Shown: positions 43,688-52,065 of the stretch, piece by piece
Numbering within the stretch: the first letter of the stretch is position 1
Layout: every line of letters begins with the position of its first letter
Origin: Desulfomicrobium macestii
GTDB taxonomy: Bacteria > Desulfobacterota > Desulfovibrionia > Desulfovibrionales > Desulfomicrobiaceae
DNA length: 64,000 nt
Direction: 5' to 3'
Assembly (NCBI RefSeq): GCF_014873765.1
Contig: NZ_JADBGG010000001.1
Location: 213,358 to 277,357, forward strand
Made by a program: the position numbers and the translations under genes
The notes under the pieces: generated by a model
Told to the model about the DNA's origin: nothing
What the model saw: the letters and a program-made list of their open reading frames with translations, nothing else
Database searches by the model: none

Positions 43688-44312
43688 ATCTACAGTTTCC
43701 AAAAAATTTGCGGAATTGTCATCCCTGCAGTTGTTTTTGATACTGCTCGGTTTGGCAGGGTTGGTGTATGGAGCGTATTGGTACTTCATCCTCGATGACA
43801 AGCTAATTCAGATGACCAAGGCCGAGCAAACCATCGAGAAGCTCGACAAGGACATCGCTCTGTATCGCTCGCAGGTCGCCAAACTGCCGGAATTGGAGCG
43901 CAGCCTGTCCTTGCGCAAAAAGGAGCTTTATTACGCCAAGACCCTTCTACCCGAGGATGCCCGGGCGCTAGAGATGCTGCTTGCCTCCTTTGAGAAGTTG
44001 GGCCGCGATGAAAATGTGGAGTTTATCCTTTTTCAACCCGGCGCTGAACAAATTCAGGAATTTTATGCGACTCGTTCGGTTCAGCTGCAAATTAGCGGGA
44101 CGTTCCACCGTCTTGTTACGTATTTCGACCGCCTATCGCGACTCGATCGTCTTGTAACCATCCAAAATATCACTTTTTCGCCAGTCTCTGATTTTTCTCC
44201 GACGGAAAAGTATCTCAATACCAGTCTTGTTCTTCAAGTCTACAGGGCTCTTACAGCGGCTGAAATCGAGGCTCGTGAAGCTCAAAAGAATCAAAATAAG
44301 AAAAAAAAGTGA
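43680..44312 (+). CDS. pilO: type IV pilus assembly protein PilO
   Basis: 210 residues: short cytoplasmic tail, one membrane segment (LFLILLGLAGLVYGAYWYF), a coiled coil (EQTIEKLDKDIALYRSQVAK) and a C-terminal ferredoxin-like domain with the typical FHRLVTYFDRLSRLDRLVTI segment. It forms the alignment complex with PilN and PilP. The ATG at 43680 overlaps the pilN stop; another ATG four codons upstream is possible. Confidence 0.92.
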   Translation: MDKSTVSKKFAELSSLQLFLILLGLAGLVYGAYWYFILDDKLIQMTKAEQTIEKLDKDIALYRSQVAKLPELERSLSLRKKELYYAKTLLPEDARALEMLLASFEKLGRDENVEFILFQPGAEQIQEFYATRSVQLQISGTFHRLVTYFDRLSRLDRLVTIQNITFSPVSDFSPTEKYLNTSLVLQVYRALTAAEIEAREAQKNQNKKKK

Positions 44313-44322
44313 ATGAGACGCC

Positions 44323-44814
44323 ATGAAAGTACACATTTTGATCCTGACGGCCTTGTTTTTTCTATGTGCGCCTGTCTTTGCCGCCGAGGGGCAGACGAAT
44401 GCGTCCGGTCAGGAATTTCCGGACTGGATAACTTCACAGTATCCCCCATATGACGCAAAAGGTAAAATTGATCCGTTTGTGTCATTTGTGAAGATTCGCG
44501 AATACGAACTCATGCAGGCCGCCAAAAAATCGAAAATTGAAAAGAAAGCTGCCACGCCGCTGGAAACGGTCGATGTGCGAAGCTTGAAGCTCATCGGCAT
44601 TATCAACAAGGTGGGCGGAAACTCCATGGCGATGGTTGAGCTGCCGGACGGCAAGGGATACTTGATCCGCCCCGGCATGACAATCGGGCTGTATGATGGC
44701 GTGGTCACTTCTATTGGAAATGAAGTACTTGTCGTCGAAGAAGATGTCATTGATGTTTTTGGTGAAGCAAAAAAGCGAATAATTAATTTAAGATTGCGGC
44801 AAGAGAAGGAGTAG
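44323..44814 (+). CDS. pilP: type IV pilus assembly protein PilP
   Basis: 163 residues. Signal peptide MKVHILILTALFFLCAPVFAA without a clear lipobox, then DPFVSFV, and the PilP beta-sandwich domain (LETVDVRSLKLIGIINKVGG; YLIRPGMTIGLYDGVV). It links the PilNO platform to the PilQ secretin in the periplasm. Usually PilP is a lipoprotein; here the cysteine is at the h-region end without the normal context, so anchoring is uncertain. Confidence 0.88.
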   Translation: MKVHILILTALFFLCAPVFAAEGQTNASGQEFPDWITSQYPPYDAKGKIDPFVSFVKIREYELMQAAKKSKIEKKAATPLETVDVRSLKLIGIINKVGGNSMAMVELPDGKGYLIRPGMTIGLYDGVVTSIGNEVLVVEEDVIDVFGEAKKRIINLRLRQEKE

Positions 44815-44820
44815 GGTGCT

Positions 44821-46902
44821 ATGAAGATCTTCAGAGCGATATCTGGATTTTTATTTTTTGGTTGTATCGTTGTGCTGACTTCATGCGCAACGCACTCTAA
44901 GCCCGCCAACATGGATACAGGTGCAGGAACGGATGTGCCTGTTCAAAATCTACCTGCGGTGGTTGTTTCCGAGGCGCTTGGAAAAACAATCATCGATATG
45001 CCATTGGATGCCAATACGCAGGTTTACGCAGATCATGATGCTGATAAAAATATCAAGGTACTGTTTACTCCTCCGGTAACTGACTTTGAGCTTCCTCTTA
45101 ATGTGACGGAGCTTGTCAGTGATATTCAAAAAGAAATGGATGGTGACAAAGTCACGGCATTGAATGTTTTTTTAAAAGCGAACAGCAAGTTTCTTCTTTC
45201 AAAGCAATCAGAAACTCTCGGTCGTCTGATGCTCGTATCTGACGAGACGTCGACTCCTCAGCTCCCTTCGAACTACATCTCTTCACTGAATTTCAAACCC
45301 AAGAATGACTCTCTGCAAGTCGTCACATATTCGAGCCTTCCTTTTGAAGTCACACCTGGCCAAGACGGCGATTTCAAGCTCACGTTCCGCAAAGTGCAAT
45401 TTCAGGATGCGTTGCTGAAAAAATATGACGTTACAAAACTTGGGTCCGCGATCGATTATGTTACCGCCCTCAACGGTAACGACGGCAACGCATATCTCGT
45501 ATTTGCCGGTGCGAAAAACCCCGCTTTGTCGGTGCTGCGCAAAGGCGATGAAACCCATATCCTGATCAAGGGCAAAAGCGCGCAAGCTGGAATGGGCGAT
45601 GTCGCCGGCACTGAAGCTGCTGCACCTGGAGACGCTCTTGCGGAAACCACCAGCGAGATTCAGGAACTCAACACTCTCTTTCCAGGCATGAAAGAGCGTT
45701 ACACGGGTGAGCGGATATCCATCGATTTGCAGGATGCGGATGTTGAGCATGTGTTGCGTCTCATTTCTGAAATCAGCGGGTACAATCTGATCCTCGACGA
45801 TGATATTTCCGGAAAGATTTCTCTTAAGCTCGTGGACATTCCTTGGGATCAGGCGCTTGACCTTGTGCTTCTGCAAAGAGGTCTGGGCATGGTCATAAAG
45901 GGCAACATCATGCGCATTGCTTCCACCACGAAACTTGAAGCTGAACGTGTCCAGCTGCAAAAAGCCCGTGAAGCCGCAATCCAGGCGCAGGTAAGCATGC
46001 AGAATCTTGCCCCGCTCAAGACTGAATACATGCAGATAAACTACAATACCGCTGCCGAGTTTGAAGGCAAGGTCAAGACGATGTTGACGGGCCGGGGTTC
46101 TGCCTCTTCGGACCCGCGCACCAACATTTTGATTGTCACCGATACTGAAGATACTTTGAAGCGAGTGGACAGTTTCATCAAGAAGCTCGACCGGGCCGAA
46201 CGCCAGGTCATGATCGAAGCTCGGCTTGTTTACGCCACGGACGAATTCCAGAGAAGCCTTGGCGTCAAATGGGGCACGACTTACAGCACCGAAACTGCTG
46301 AGAATCTCCCCAGTGAGCAGTGGCGCGGCAATTTCGCTTCGACGGGTTTGAACGCGATCAATACGGTAAATGGCATCACTCTTGGTGGGACAATTGGTAA
46401 ATTCCTGGGCGAAGACTTGTTTGCCCTCGACGCAGCGCTCCAGCTTGGTGAAGCAAAGAATCTGGTCAAGACGATCTCTTCTCCTCGAATCCTTACGTTG
46501 AACAACAACAGGGCCGAGATACAGCAGGGCACCAAGCTTGCCACGGCAACGGAATCTGAGAGCGGTGGCACCACGACCGAATATGAGGAAGCGGTTCTCA
46601 AAATTTCCGTTCTTCCTCAGATCACTCCTGACAACAAGCTGATTCTGGATCTTGAGATCAGCGACGACAGTCCCAAGAGTGATGGTCGTGACATCGATAC
46701 CAAGCAGACCAAGACCAAGATGATGGTCAGCGATCGTGAAACCATCGTCATCGGTGGCGTGCAGAAAACCACTGAAACCAGTGGCACGAATCAGATCCCC
46801 GGATTGGGCGACGTGCCCGGTTTGGGCTGGCTTTTCAAAAATACCTATGATGCCAAGTCCAAGGCTGAACTCCTTATCTTCATCCAGCCCCGCATTATGT
46901 AG
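44821..46902 (+). CDS. pilQ: type IV pilus secretin PilQ
   Basis: 693-residue outer membrane secretin through which the pilus passes. It begins with a lipoprotein-type signal (VVLTSCATH, Cys22). It has an N-terminal region of about 270 residues with low family signal, a secretin/TonB short N domain (YTGERISIDLQDADVEHVLR), a NolW-type domain, and the secretin barrel ending in TNQIPGLGDVPGLGWLF and LLIFIQPRIM. Last gene of the pil operon, closed by a strong terminator. Confidence 0.94.
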   Translation: MKIFRAISGFLFFGCIVVLTSCATHSKPANMDTGAGTDVPVQNLPAVVVSEALGKTIIDMPLDANTQVYADHDADKNIKVLFTPPVTDFELPLNVTELVSDIQKEMDGDKVTALNVFLKANSKFLLSKQSETLGRLMLVSDETSTPQLPSNYISSLNFKPKNDSLQVVTYSSLPFEVTPGQDGDFKLTFRKVQFQDALLKKYDVTKLGSAIDYVTALNGNDGNAYLVFAGAKNPALSVLRKGDETHILIKGKSAQAGMGDVAGTEAAAPGDALAETTSEIQELNTLFPGMKERYTGERISIDLQDADVEHVLRLISEISGYNLILDDDISGKISLKLVDIPWDQALDLVLLQRGLGMVIKGNIMRIASTTKLEAERVQLQKAREAAIQAQVSMQNLAPLKTEYMQINYNTAAEFEGKVKTMLTGRGSASSDPRTNILIVTDTEDTLKRVDSFIKKLDRAERQVMIEARLVYATDEFQRSLGVKWGTTYSTETAENLPSEQWRGNFASTGLNAINTVNGITLGGTIGKFLGEDLFALDAALQLGEAKNLVKTISSPRILTLNNNRAEIQQGTKLATATESESGGTTTEYEEAVLKISVLPQITPDNKLILDLEISDDSPKSDGRDIDTKQTKTKMMVSDRETIVIGGVQKTTETSGTNQIPGLGDVPGLGWLFKNTYDAKSKAELLIFIQPRIM

Positions 46903-46914
46903 TATTTTCCCTGT

Positions 46915-46970
46915 CCGCACACAAAAACAAAGGCCGCTTGCTGACAAGCGGCCTTTGTTTTTGTGTGCGG
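46915..46970. terminator. 26-bp perfect inverted repeat, bidirectional terminator
   Basis: The 26 bases at 46915-46940 are the exact reverse complement of 46945-46970 around a CTGA loop. The stem includes GGCCGCTTG with A-rich and T-rich outer arms, so it works for both pilQ and the convergent GntR gene. Confidence 0.92.
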
Positions 46971-47000
46971 AATGCCGAAATTCAGCAGAACACTGTCGCG

Positions 47001-47663
47001 TTATTTTTTTTCAGGGAAGAGTTCGTCGGTATCGAAGTAGTGGCCACGAACGCAGCTTGCATAGGCATTGATGTCTGCTGCAGCTATGGCTTCGTACATG
47101 GTCTGATGCTTGACGATCTGGTTTTGCAACAAGGAAGCGGCGTGATCGTAGTAAACCGCGATATAGGTCCAGTAGTAATTTCCCAGTGAATTCCAGGCCT
47201 TTTCAAGTGATTCGCTGTGTGCGGCCTGAACGATGGCCAAATGAAACGCCATGTCGTGTTTTCGCATGTTTTTTGAATCGTTTTTGTCGACGCATATTTG
47301 CATGTTATCGACGCAACTCTTCAAAAAAGCGAGATCAAGATACTTGGATTCATGTTTGACGATGCTCCATCTTACAGCCAGGGCTTCAATTTCCGTGCGC
47401 ACGTCATAGTAGTCATTGAGCTGGTCTTTGGTGAGAGTCCTTATGCGTGTGCCTTTGTAAGGTTCCGTTTCCAGTACTCCCTGCGCGATCAAATCGCGAA
47501 TGGCTTCTCTTACCGCTCCTTGGCTGATGGAGAGTTCCCTTGCCAATTTTGATTCAACTATCTTGTCTCCCGGGTTGAGATCCCCCTTGAGAATGGATTC
47601 CATCAAATATTCTGCGACATCGTCTCGCAAAACCCTTCTTTTAAGCAAATTCTTAGTTTCCAT
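47001..47663 (-). CDS. GntR-family transcriptional regulator (FadR/FCD type)
   Basis: 220 residues. The N-terminal winged helix (residues about 12-75, PGDKIVESKLARELSISQGAVREAIRDL) and C-terminal FCD domain with metal- and ligand-binding histidines (HDMAFHLAIVQAAH, HQTMYEAIAA) are typical. Members respond to organic acids. No metabolic target gene lies alongside, so its regulon is unknown. It has its own AT-rich upstream region of 47 bases shared with the end of the PilZ gene. Confidence 0.9.
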   Translation of the reverse strand: METKNLLKRRVLRDDVAEYLMESILKGDLNPGDKIVESKLARELSISQGAVREAIRDLIAQGVLETEPYKGTRIRTLTKDQLNDYYDVRTEIEALAVRWSIVKHESKYLDLAFLKSCVDNMQICVDKNDSKNMRKHDMAFHLAIVQAAHSESLEKAWNSLGNYYWTYIAVYYDHAASLLQNQIVKHQTMYEAIAAADINAYASCVRGHYFDTDELFPEKK

Positions 47664-47710
47664 CAGTATATCCTTTTAAAAAACAATTATTGATTATTGG
47701 GTAACAGGTG

Positions 47711-48253
47711 TCATTTTTTATCGTTATTATCTTTAAACTCTATTTTGAGTAAATATTTTTGCAGCATTTCACTATCTGCATCACTATCACAGTTAATTTT
47801 TGCGACAATCATGCATTCATTTTCTAAACATTTAGATCGAATCAATTGGCTTGATACAAGTAGTGGGTGGTCATTTTTTGGCAGTTTGAATAGAATAAAA
47901 AAATTACTGTAAAAATTTTCTTCATCTGGAATTTTTTTTAGAACAAGTTGGGCTGAATTTGCTGAAAGACTCTTGATTAGGCAGTTAAAATAAGATTTTT
48001 TATTATTTTTATCGGCTAATATTACAGCGGGTATGGAGCATTTTTTTCGTGGAGAAAGTCTTTTTTCTTGTTCTGCGAGTGAATTGTTCTCGTGAATAAG
48101 TACATATTCTGTAAGTATGCTCTCTATCAAAGATGAAATTGTTCTGTTTTCAATTCTACAAATCGCTTTGAGTTGATCGAGCGTTTCATCATCGGTCCGA
48201 AAGGAAATTTTTGTATTTTTACGTGTGCCTGAATTTTTGAAAATGCTCATCAT
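47711..48253 (-). CDS. PilZ-like protein with N-terminal ribbon-helix-helix
   Basis: 180 residues, very AT-rich compared with all neighbours. Residues about 15-52 (KISFRTDDETLDQLKAICRI, then ENRTISSLIESILTEY) look like a ribbon-helix-helix DNA-binding or dimerisation motif. A PilZ-like domain begins near residue 64 (EKRLSPRKKCSIPAVI), where R-x3-R fits the c-di-GMP-binding arginine motif; the second part of that motif is not clear. It may link c-di-GMP to pili, given the pil operon 0.8 kb away, but this is a guess. Confidence 0.65.
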   Translation of the reverse strand: MMSIFKNSGTRKNTKISFRTDDETLDQLKAICRIENRTISSLIESILTEYVLIHENNSLAEQEKRLSPRKKCSIPAVILADKNNKKSYFNCLIKSLSANSAQLVLKKIPDEENFYSNFFILFKLPKNDHPLLVSSQLIRSKCLENECMIVAKINCDSDADSEMLQKYLLKIEFKDNNDKK

Positions 48254-48801
48254 GCTTCACCATTTTCATGCGTTTTTCAAAACCGCTCAAAACCATATTT
48301 CTTTAACATGGTTTCAGTTTCATATTTCAAGCAATTTTTCAATAATCAATTTTCTGTTATAGTTTCTAGTTAAAATTGTAAATGTCCGATTTTATGAATT
48401 TTAGTGGATGACAGGCATGTTGATTTCGCAGTGATCTGTCTGCAAATGAAATTCGGATTTTTTTGAAACAGGCCGTTCCATCAGCCAGAGCACTGATCAA
48501 TTTGGTACTGTCCGACCTCTTGTTGGCAAGGTTCATGAACAACTGTGCCATGTAGGACGAAGCGATATCCGTCCGTGGTCCAAGAAGCTTCCAGGCGCAG
48601 AAATCCTAATCCCGGACAAGTGATCGTCGGTGGTCAGGCAGTGGGTGGCAATGGTGCTGAAAGAAGTTGAGATGTCGTCGGATGTAGCTCTTTAAGTCTC
48701 TCTTATGCACCATTGCAGATATGGATTCATCTTCGAAATGAACATTTATAGAGCTTCATCCGACGATTTTCATCTTGCCTTGATAATAAGGTCCCGATCA
48801 C
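48254..48801 (-). other. intergenic region with a decayed coding remnant
   Basis: About 550 bases. A minus-strand frame from 48551 to 48366 (MAQLFMNLANKRSDSTKLIS onward) looks protein-like, and stays open upstream to a TAG near 48610, but matches no family I know. It may be a fragment of a lost gene. A near-perfect inverted repeat of 15 bases (48676-48690 with 48753-48767, one mismatch) lies to its right, close to the end of the molybdenum operon. No T-tract is present. Confidence 0.4.
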
Positions 48802-49821
48802 TCACTTACCGAATCCGCAGGCAGGGTACCTGCATGTTCCGCAGTTTTCGCACAGGCCGCCGTGGCCCAGGGCCACGATGTCACGCCGTGTGAGGCGTTC
48901 GCCGGCCAGGAGGCGGGGGACCACCAGGTCGAAGATGCTGGCCTTGTAGTACATGACGCAGCCGGGCAGTCCGAGGACGGGGACATCGTCCAGGTAGGCC
49001 AGCATGAACATGGCGCCGGGGTAGGTGGGGGCGCCGTAGGAGATGACCTCGGCGCCGGTGGCGCGGATGGCGGCCGGGGTCTGGTCGTCGGGGTCCACGG
49101 ACATGCCGCCGGTCACGGCGATGAAGTCCGCGCCCTGGCGGACCAGGGATGTGATGGCGTCGGCGGTCATGCCCACCATGTCCGAGACGAAGACCTGGTC
49201 CACGACCTCGCTGCCAAGGTCGTCGAACTTGGCGCGCAGCAGCGGGCCAAAGCCGTCCTTGATGCGCCCGTTGAAGATCTCGCTGCCCGTGGTGACCACG
49301 CCGACCTGCGCGTGCCTGAGGGGCCTGACCTCGATGAGCGGGCTGTGTTCGGCGCAGACGGCCTCGGCCTCCTGCATGAGCGCCTCGGGCACGACCAGGG
49401 GGATGACCCGCGTGCCGGCCAGGACGCGGCCCGGCTTCACGCGCTGATGGCGATGGATGGTCCCGAAGCTCACGTCCTGGATGTCGTTCAGGCGCGTGAG
49501 GCCGTCGACGTCGATGCACAGCAGTCCGTTGTGGGACGCGGTCAGGGTGACCTTGCCCTCCTGGGGCTCGCTGAAGGCGATGCCCTGGCCGGCCGCGGCG
49601 CGGGACAGGCGGATGGCGGCCGTATCCTCGTGCACGTAGCCGTCGGCCGGGTCGAAGACGTACAGGTTGGCCTTGCCGATATCGAGCAGGGCCGGGATGT
49701 CCTCCTCGCGCACCACGTGGCCGCGCCGGAAGGCCGGACCTTTTCCGCCGCCCGGCACGATTCTCGTGATGTCATGACACAGCACCGTTCCCACGGCGTG
49801 TTCGACTGCGATGGTCTTCAT
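48802..49821 (-). CDS. MoeA-like molybdopterin-binding protein with C-terminal Cys motif
   Basis: 339 residues. A MoCF-biosynthesis (MogA/MoeA-like) domain fills the C-terminal two thirds (VGVVTTGSEIFNGRIKD; FIAVTGGMSVDPDDQTPAAI; VLGLPGCVMYYKASIFDLV). The protein ends with four cysteines, Cys324, Cys327, Cys330 and Cys335 (CENCGTCRYPACGFGK), spaced like an iron-sulfur or zinc site, which MoeA itself lacks. Members sit in selenium-dependent molybdenum hydroxylase operons, as here. It is the last gene of the ten-gene set. AAGGAGAAGG precedes the ATG. Confidence 0.87.
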   Translation of the reverse strand: MKTIAVEHAVGTVLCHDITRIVPGGGKGPAFRRGHVVREEDIPALLDIGKANLYVFDPADGYVHEDTAAIRLSRAAAGQGIAFSEPQEGKVTLTASHNGLLCIDVDGLTRLNDIQDVSFGTIHRHQRVKPGRVLAGTRVIPLVVPEALMQEAEAVCAEHSPLIEVRPLRHAQVGVVTTGSEIFNGRIKDGFGPLLRAKFDDLGSEVVDQVFVSDMVGMTADAITSLVRQGADFIAVTGGMSVDPDDQTPAAIRATGAEVISYGAPTYPGAMFMLAYLDDVPVLGLPGCVMYYKASIFDLVVPRLLAGERLTRRDIVALGHGGLCENCGTCRYPACGFGK

Positions 49822-49835
49822 GTCCTTCTCCTTGT

Positions 49836-50450
49836 TCAGGGTCTGAAAATTTCGTCCGAGCCCGGCTGCCGCGTGGCGAGCAGGGCCAGGTAATCGTCCA
49901 TGGTGTCCACGTCGCGCAGGAGCGCGGGATCGTCCACCTCGACCTCCCGCACATGCCTGGCGTGCTCCTTCAGCAGGCGCCGCGCGCCGATGTCGCCGGT
50001 CAGCGCGGACGCCTGGCGCATCAGTTCGCGGCCGATGACGGCGGGGTTGCCGGGCCGGCCCTGGTGGACCGGGACGACGGCCATGGGGCGCTCGGCCAGG
50101 AAACATTCGACGAGCGTGTCGATGAGTGCCGTGCCGACAAGGGGCTGGTCGCCGAGCAGGAACATGACGCCGTCGGCGTCGGGGCCGTTGCGCAGGCCGG
50201 TGCGCACCGACGTGCTCTGGCCTGCGGCGAAGTCCGGGTTCACGGCCACGGCGATGCCGCTCGCGTCGATCTTCGGCAGGATTTCCCCGTGGGCGTTGCC
50301 CAGGACCAGCAGCACATGTTCGAGGCTCGAGGCCCGGGCCGCGTCGATGACGTGCTGCAGCAACGGCCGACCGTGCAGGGGCAGGAGCTGCTTGACCGCA
50401 CCCATGCGCCGTCCCAGCCCGGCCGCGAGGATCACGCCGCGCACGCTCAC
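49836..50450 (-). CDS. MocA-like molybdenum cofactor nucleotidyltransferase
   Basis: 204 residues with the nucleotidyltransferase signature GVILAAGLGRRMGAVKQLLP near the N-terminus and LLGDQPLVGTALIDTLVE in the middle. MocA makes the cytosine dinucleotide form of the cofactor used by xanthine-dehydrogenase-family enzymes, which suits this operon. The GTG start overlaps the yqeC stop as GTGA. Product assignment to CTP rather than GTP is inferred from context. Confidence 0.87.
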   Translation of the reverse strand: MSVRGVILAAGLGRRMGAVKQLLPLHGRPLLQHVIDAARASSLEHVLLVLGNAHGEILPKIDASGIAVAVNPDFAAGQSTSVRTGLRNGPDADGVMFLLGDQPLVGTALIDTLVECFLAERPMAVVPVHQGRPGNPAVIGRELMRQASALTGDIGARRLLKEHARHVREVEVDDPALLRDVDTMDDYLALLATRQPGSDEIFRP

Positions 50451-51238
50451 GGCCAGACCTCCGTCGCGAAGGTCAGGGAGTCGGCCGCGCCGATGCAGGC
50501 CCTCTGGGGCAGGGCGGCGGCGTCGCGCAGCAGCCCGAGGACCTCGCGGCCGTGGTCCAGGGCGCGCGGCATGTCGGCCTGGTTCAGCCACAGCAGGCGC
50601 ACGGCGTCGTCCGGCGCGCCCTTGAACATGCCTTCGGGGTGCGCGCAGACCCGCGCCACGGAGGCCGGCGTGACGCGGGCTCCGGGAGCGAGACCCCCCA
50701 GCTCCGCGAAACGCGCGCTTCTGCAGACATGATTTTCGTCCAGCGGGCCGCCTATGGCCGTCAGGCCCGCCACGGCCAGCACATGGGTGCTGCGCGCCGG
50801 GATGACCGGCTCATGCGCGGCCGGGGCCTTGAGGGGCAGGCAGCGCGCGCCGTCGGCCTCGACCAGGATCCAGTCGAAGATTCCCGCGTCCGCCAGGTTG
50901 TGGATGAAGTCCGGCGCGAGCCCCATGAGCTTGCCGCCGCCCACGGTCCAGGCCAGACAGACGGGAAGGTCCGAGGACGCGGCATCTCGGCATTCCTCCA
51001 GGAGCCGCTCGTTGTTCTCGGCCAGGATGAGGCGGGCCTGGTGCGGCTTTGGGGGGAAGATGCGCGTCGTGGTCGTGCAGGCCACCCGCCGCCCGCGCCC
51101 GGCCAGTTCCGCGGCCAGACGGTACATGGCCGTGGTCTTGCCGCCTGCGCCGACGATGGCCAGCAGGCCATGCCCCGGGAGGTTCAGGGCTTCGGCCATG
51201 GTCTCCGGCACGGTCAATTGTACACCCTCATGACGCAT
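50447..51238 (-). CDS. yqeC: selenium cofactor biosynthesis protein YqeC
   Basis: 263 residues with a P-loop (LLAIVGAGGKTTAMYRLAAE) and the family segments VACTTTTRIFPP, WILVEADGARCLPLKAPAAHEPVIP and GPLDENHVCR. YqeC is needed to make selenium-dependent molybdenum hydroxylases, probably in putting labile selenium on the cofactor. The annotated ATG overlaps yqeB by 25 bases. A TTG at 51217, overlapping the yqeB stop as TTGA with GAGGG upstream, is an equally likely start. Confidence 0.88.
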   Translation of the reverse strand: MRHEGVQLTVPETMAEALNLPGHGLLAIVGAGGKTTAMYRLAAELAGRGRRVACTTTTRIFPPKPHQARLILAENNERLLEECRDAASSDLPVCLAWTVGGGKLMGLAPDFIHNLADAGIFDWILVEADGARCLPLKAPAAHEPVIPARSTHVLAVAGLTAIGGPLDENHVCRSARFAELGGLAPGARVTPASVARVCAHPEGMFKGAPDDAVRLLWLNQADMPRALDHGREVLGLLRDAAALPQRACIGAADSLTFATEVWP

Positions 51239-52014
51239 TCCAGCACGGCGCCGCCAAGGGCGCGGCCTTTGTCCGAGATGGTGTGCAGGAAGGAAAGGTC
51301 CCCTCTGGGGTCGATGTCCCCGAGCTTGAGCCCCTGGGGCACATGGCCGTTGGGGCGGATCTGGCCGCGCAGGAGGCCGGGTATTTCCGCCGTGACCGGC
51401 GATCCAGCGACGTGTCCGAGGACCTGCCCCTTCTCCACCAGATCCCCGAGGCGGCAGTCCCAGATGAGCTTGCCCGGCACGGGCGCGCGCAGCACGCGTT
51501 CTTTCGAGAAGCCGCCGATGGTGCCGGGGATGCCCGTGTTCGGGGCCGCCTTCCCTGCGGTGATGATGCGGCCCAGGTTGTGGCCGCGGTTGGTCTCGAC
51601 GACGAGATGGGCGTCCCGGCCGGCCGTGAAGCCCGGCCCCATGCCGATGACCAGGGGCGCGTCGGTCATGCGCGTGCCCAGGTTGCGCTTGGCGATGATG
51701 GCGTCGATGAGCACGTCGGGCCTGATGGCCTCAAGGCTTTTCCAGGCCGGGTCGATCAGCACGGGCACGTCGCCGGCGGCCCAGACCGCTTCGATCTGTT
51801 CCGGGCCGTCCACGCGCACCCCGCGCACGTCCTCGACCATGCAGTCCCCGTCGTGCACGGCTTCGCAGAAGCTGACCGTGCGTCGCACGGCCAGGGGGTG
51901 GGGCGTCTCCAGGATGACGATGCGCCGCATCCGCGCGTGGTGCAGCCGCCAGACCACGGCCGATGCCATTTCCCCGCCGCTCTTGATGGCGATGACCCGT
52001 TCGCTCAGATTCAT
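51214..52014 (-). CDS. yqeB: YqeB-type selenium-dependent molybdenum hydroxylase maturation protein
   Basis: 266 residues of the EF2563/YqeB family, related to XdhC-type chaperones. Features are IKSGGEMASAVVWRLHHARM (Rossmann-like N-terminus), PHPLAVRRTVSFCEAVHDG, and VIGMGPGFTAGRDAHLVVETNRGH. Together with YqeC it marks hydroxylases that need selenium. It starts 51 bases after the NfnB-like gene. Confidence 0.9.
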   Translation of the reverse strand: MNLSERVIAIKSGGEMASAVVWRLHHARMRRIVILETPHPLAVRRTVSFCEAVHDGDCMVEDVRGVRVDGPEQIEAVWAAGDVPVLIDPAWKSLEAIRPDVLIDAIIAKRNLGTRMTDAPLVIGMGPGFTAGRDAHLVVETNRGHNLGRIITAGKAAPNTGIPGTIGGFSKERVLRAPVPGKLIWDCRLGDLVEKGQVLGHVAGSPVTAEIPGLLRGQIRPNGHVPQGLKLGDIDPRGDLSFLHTISDKGRALGGAVLECVMRVYN

Positions 52015-52065
52015 GCTGCCTCCTCGTGGCTTCGGGAAGGGGGAGGGAATCCCTCCCCCGTGTTG

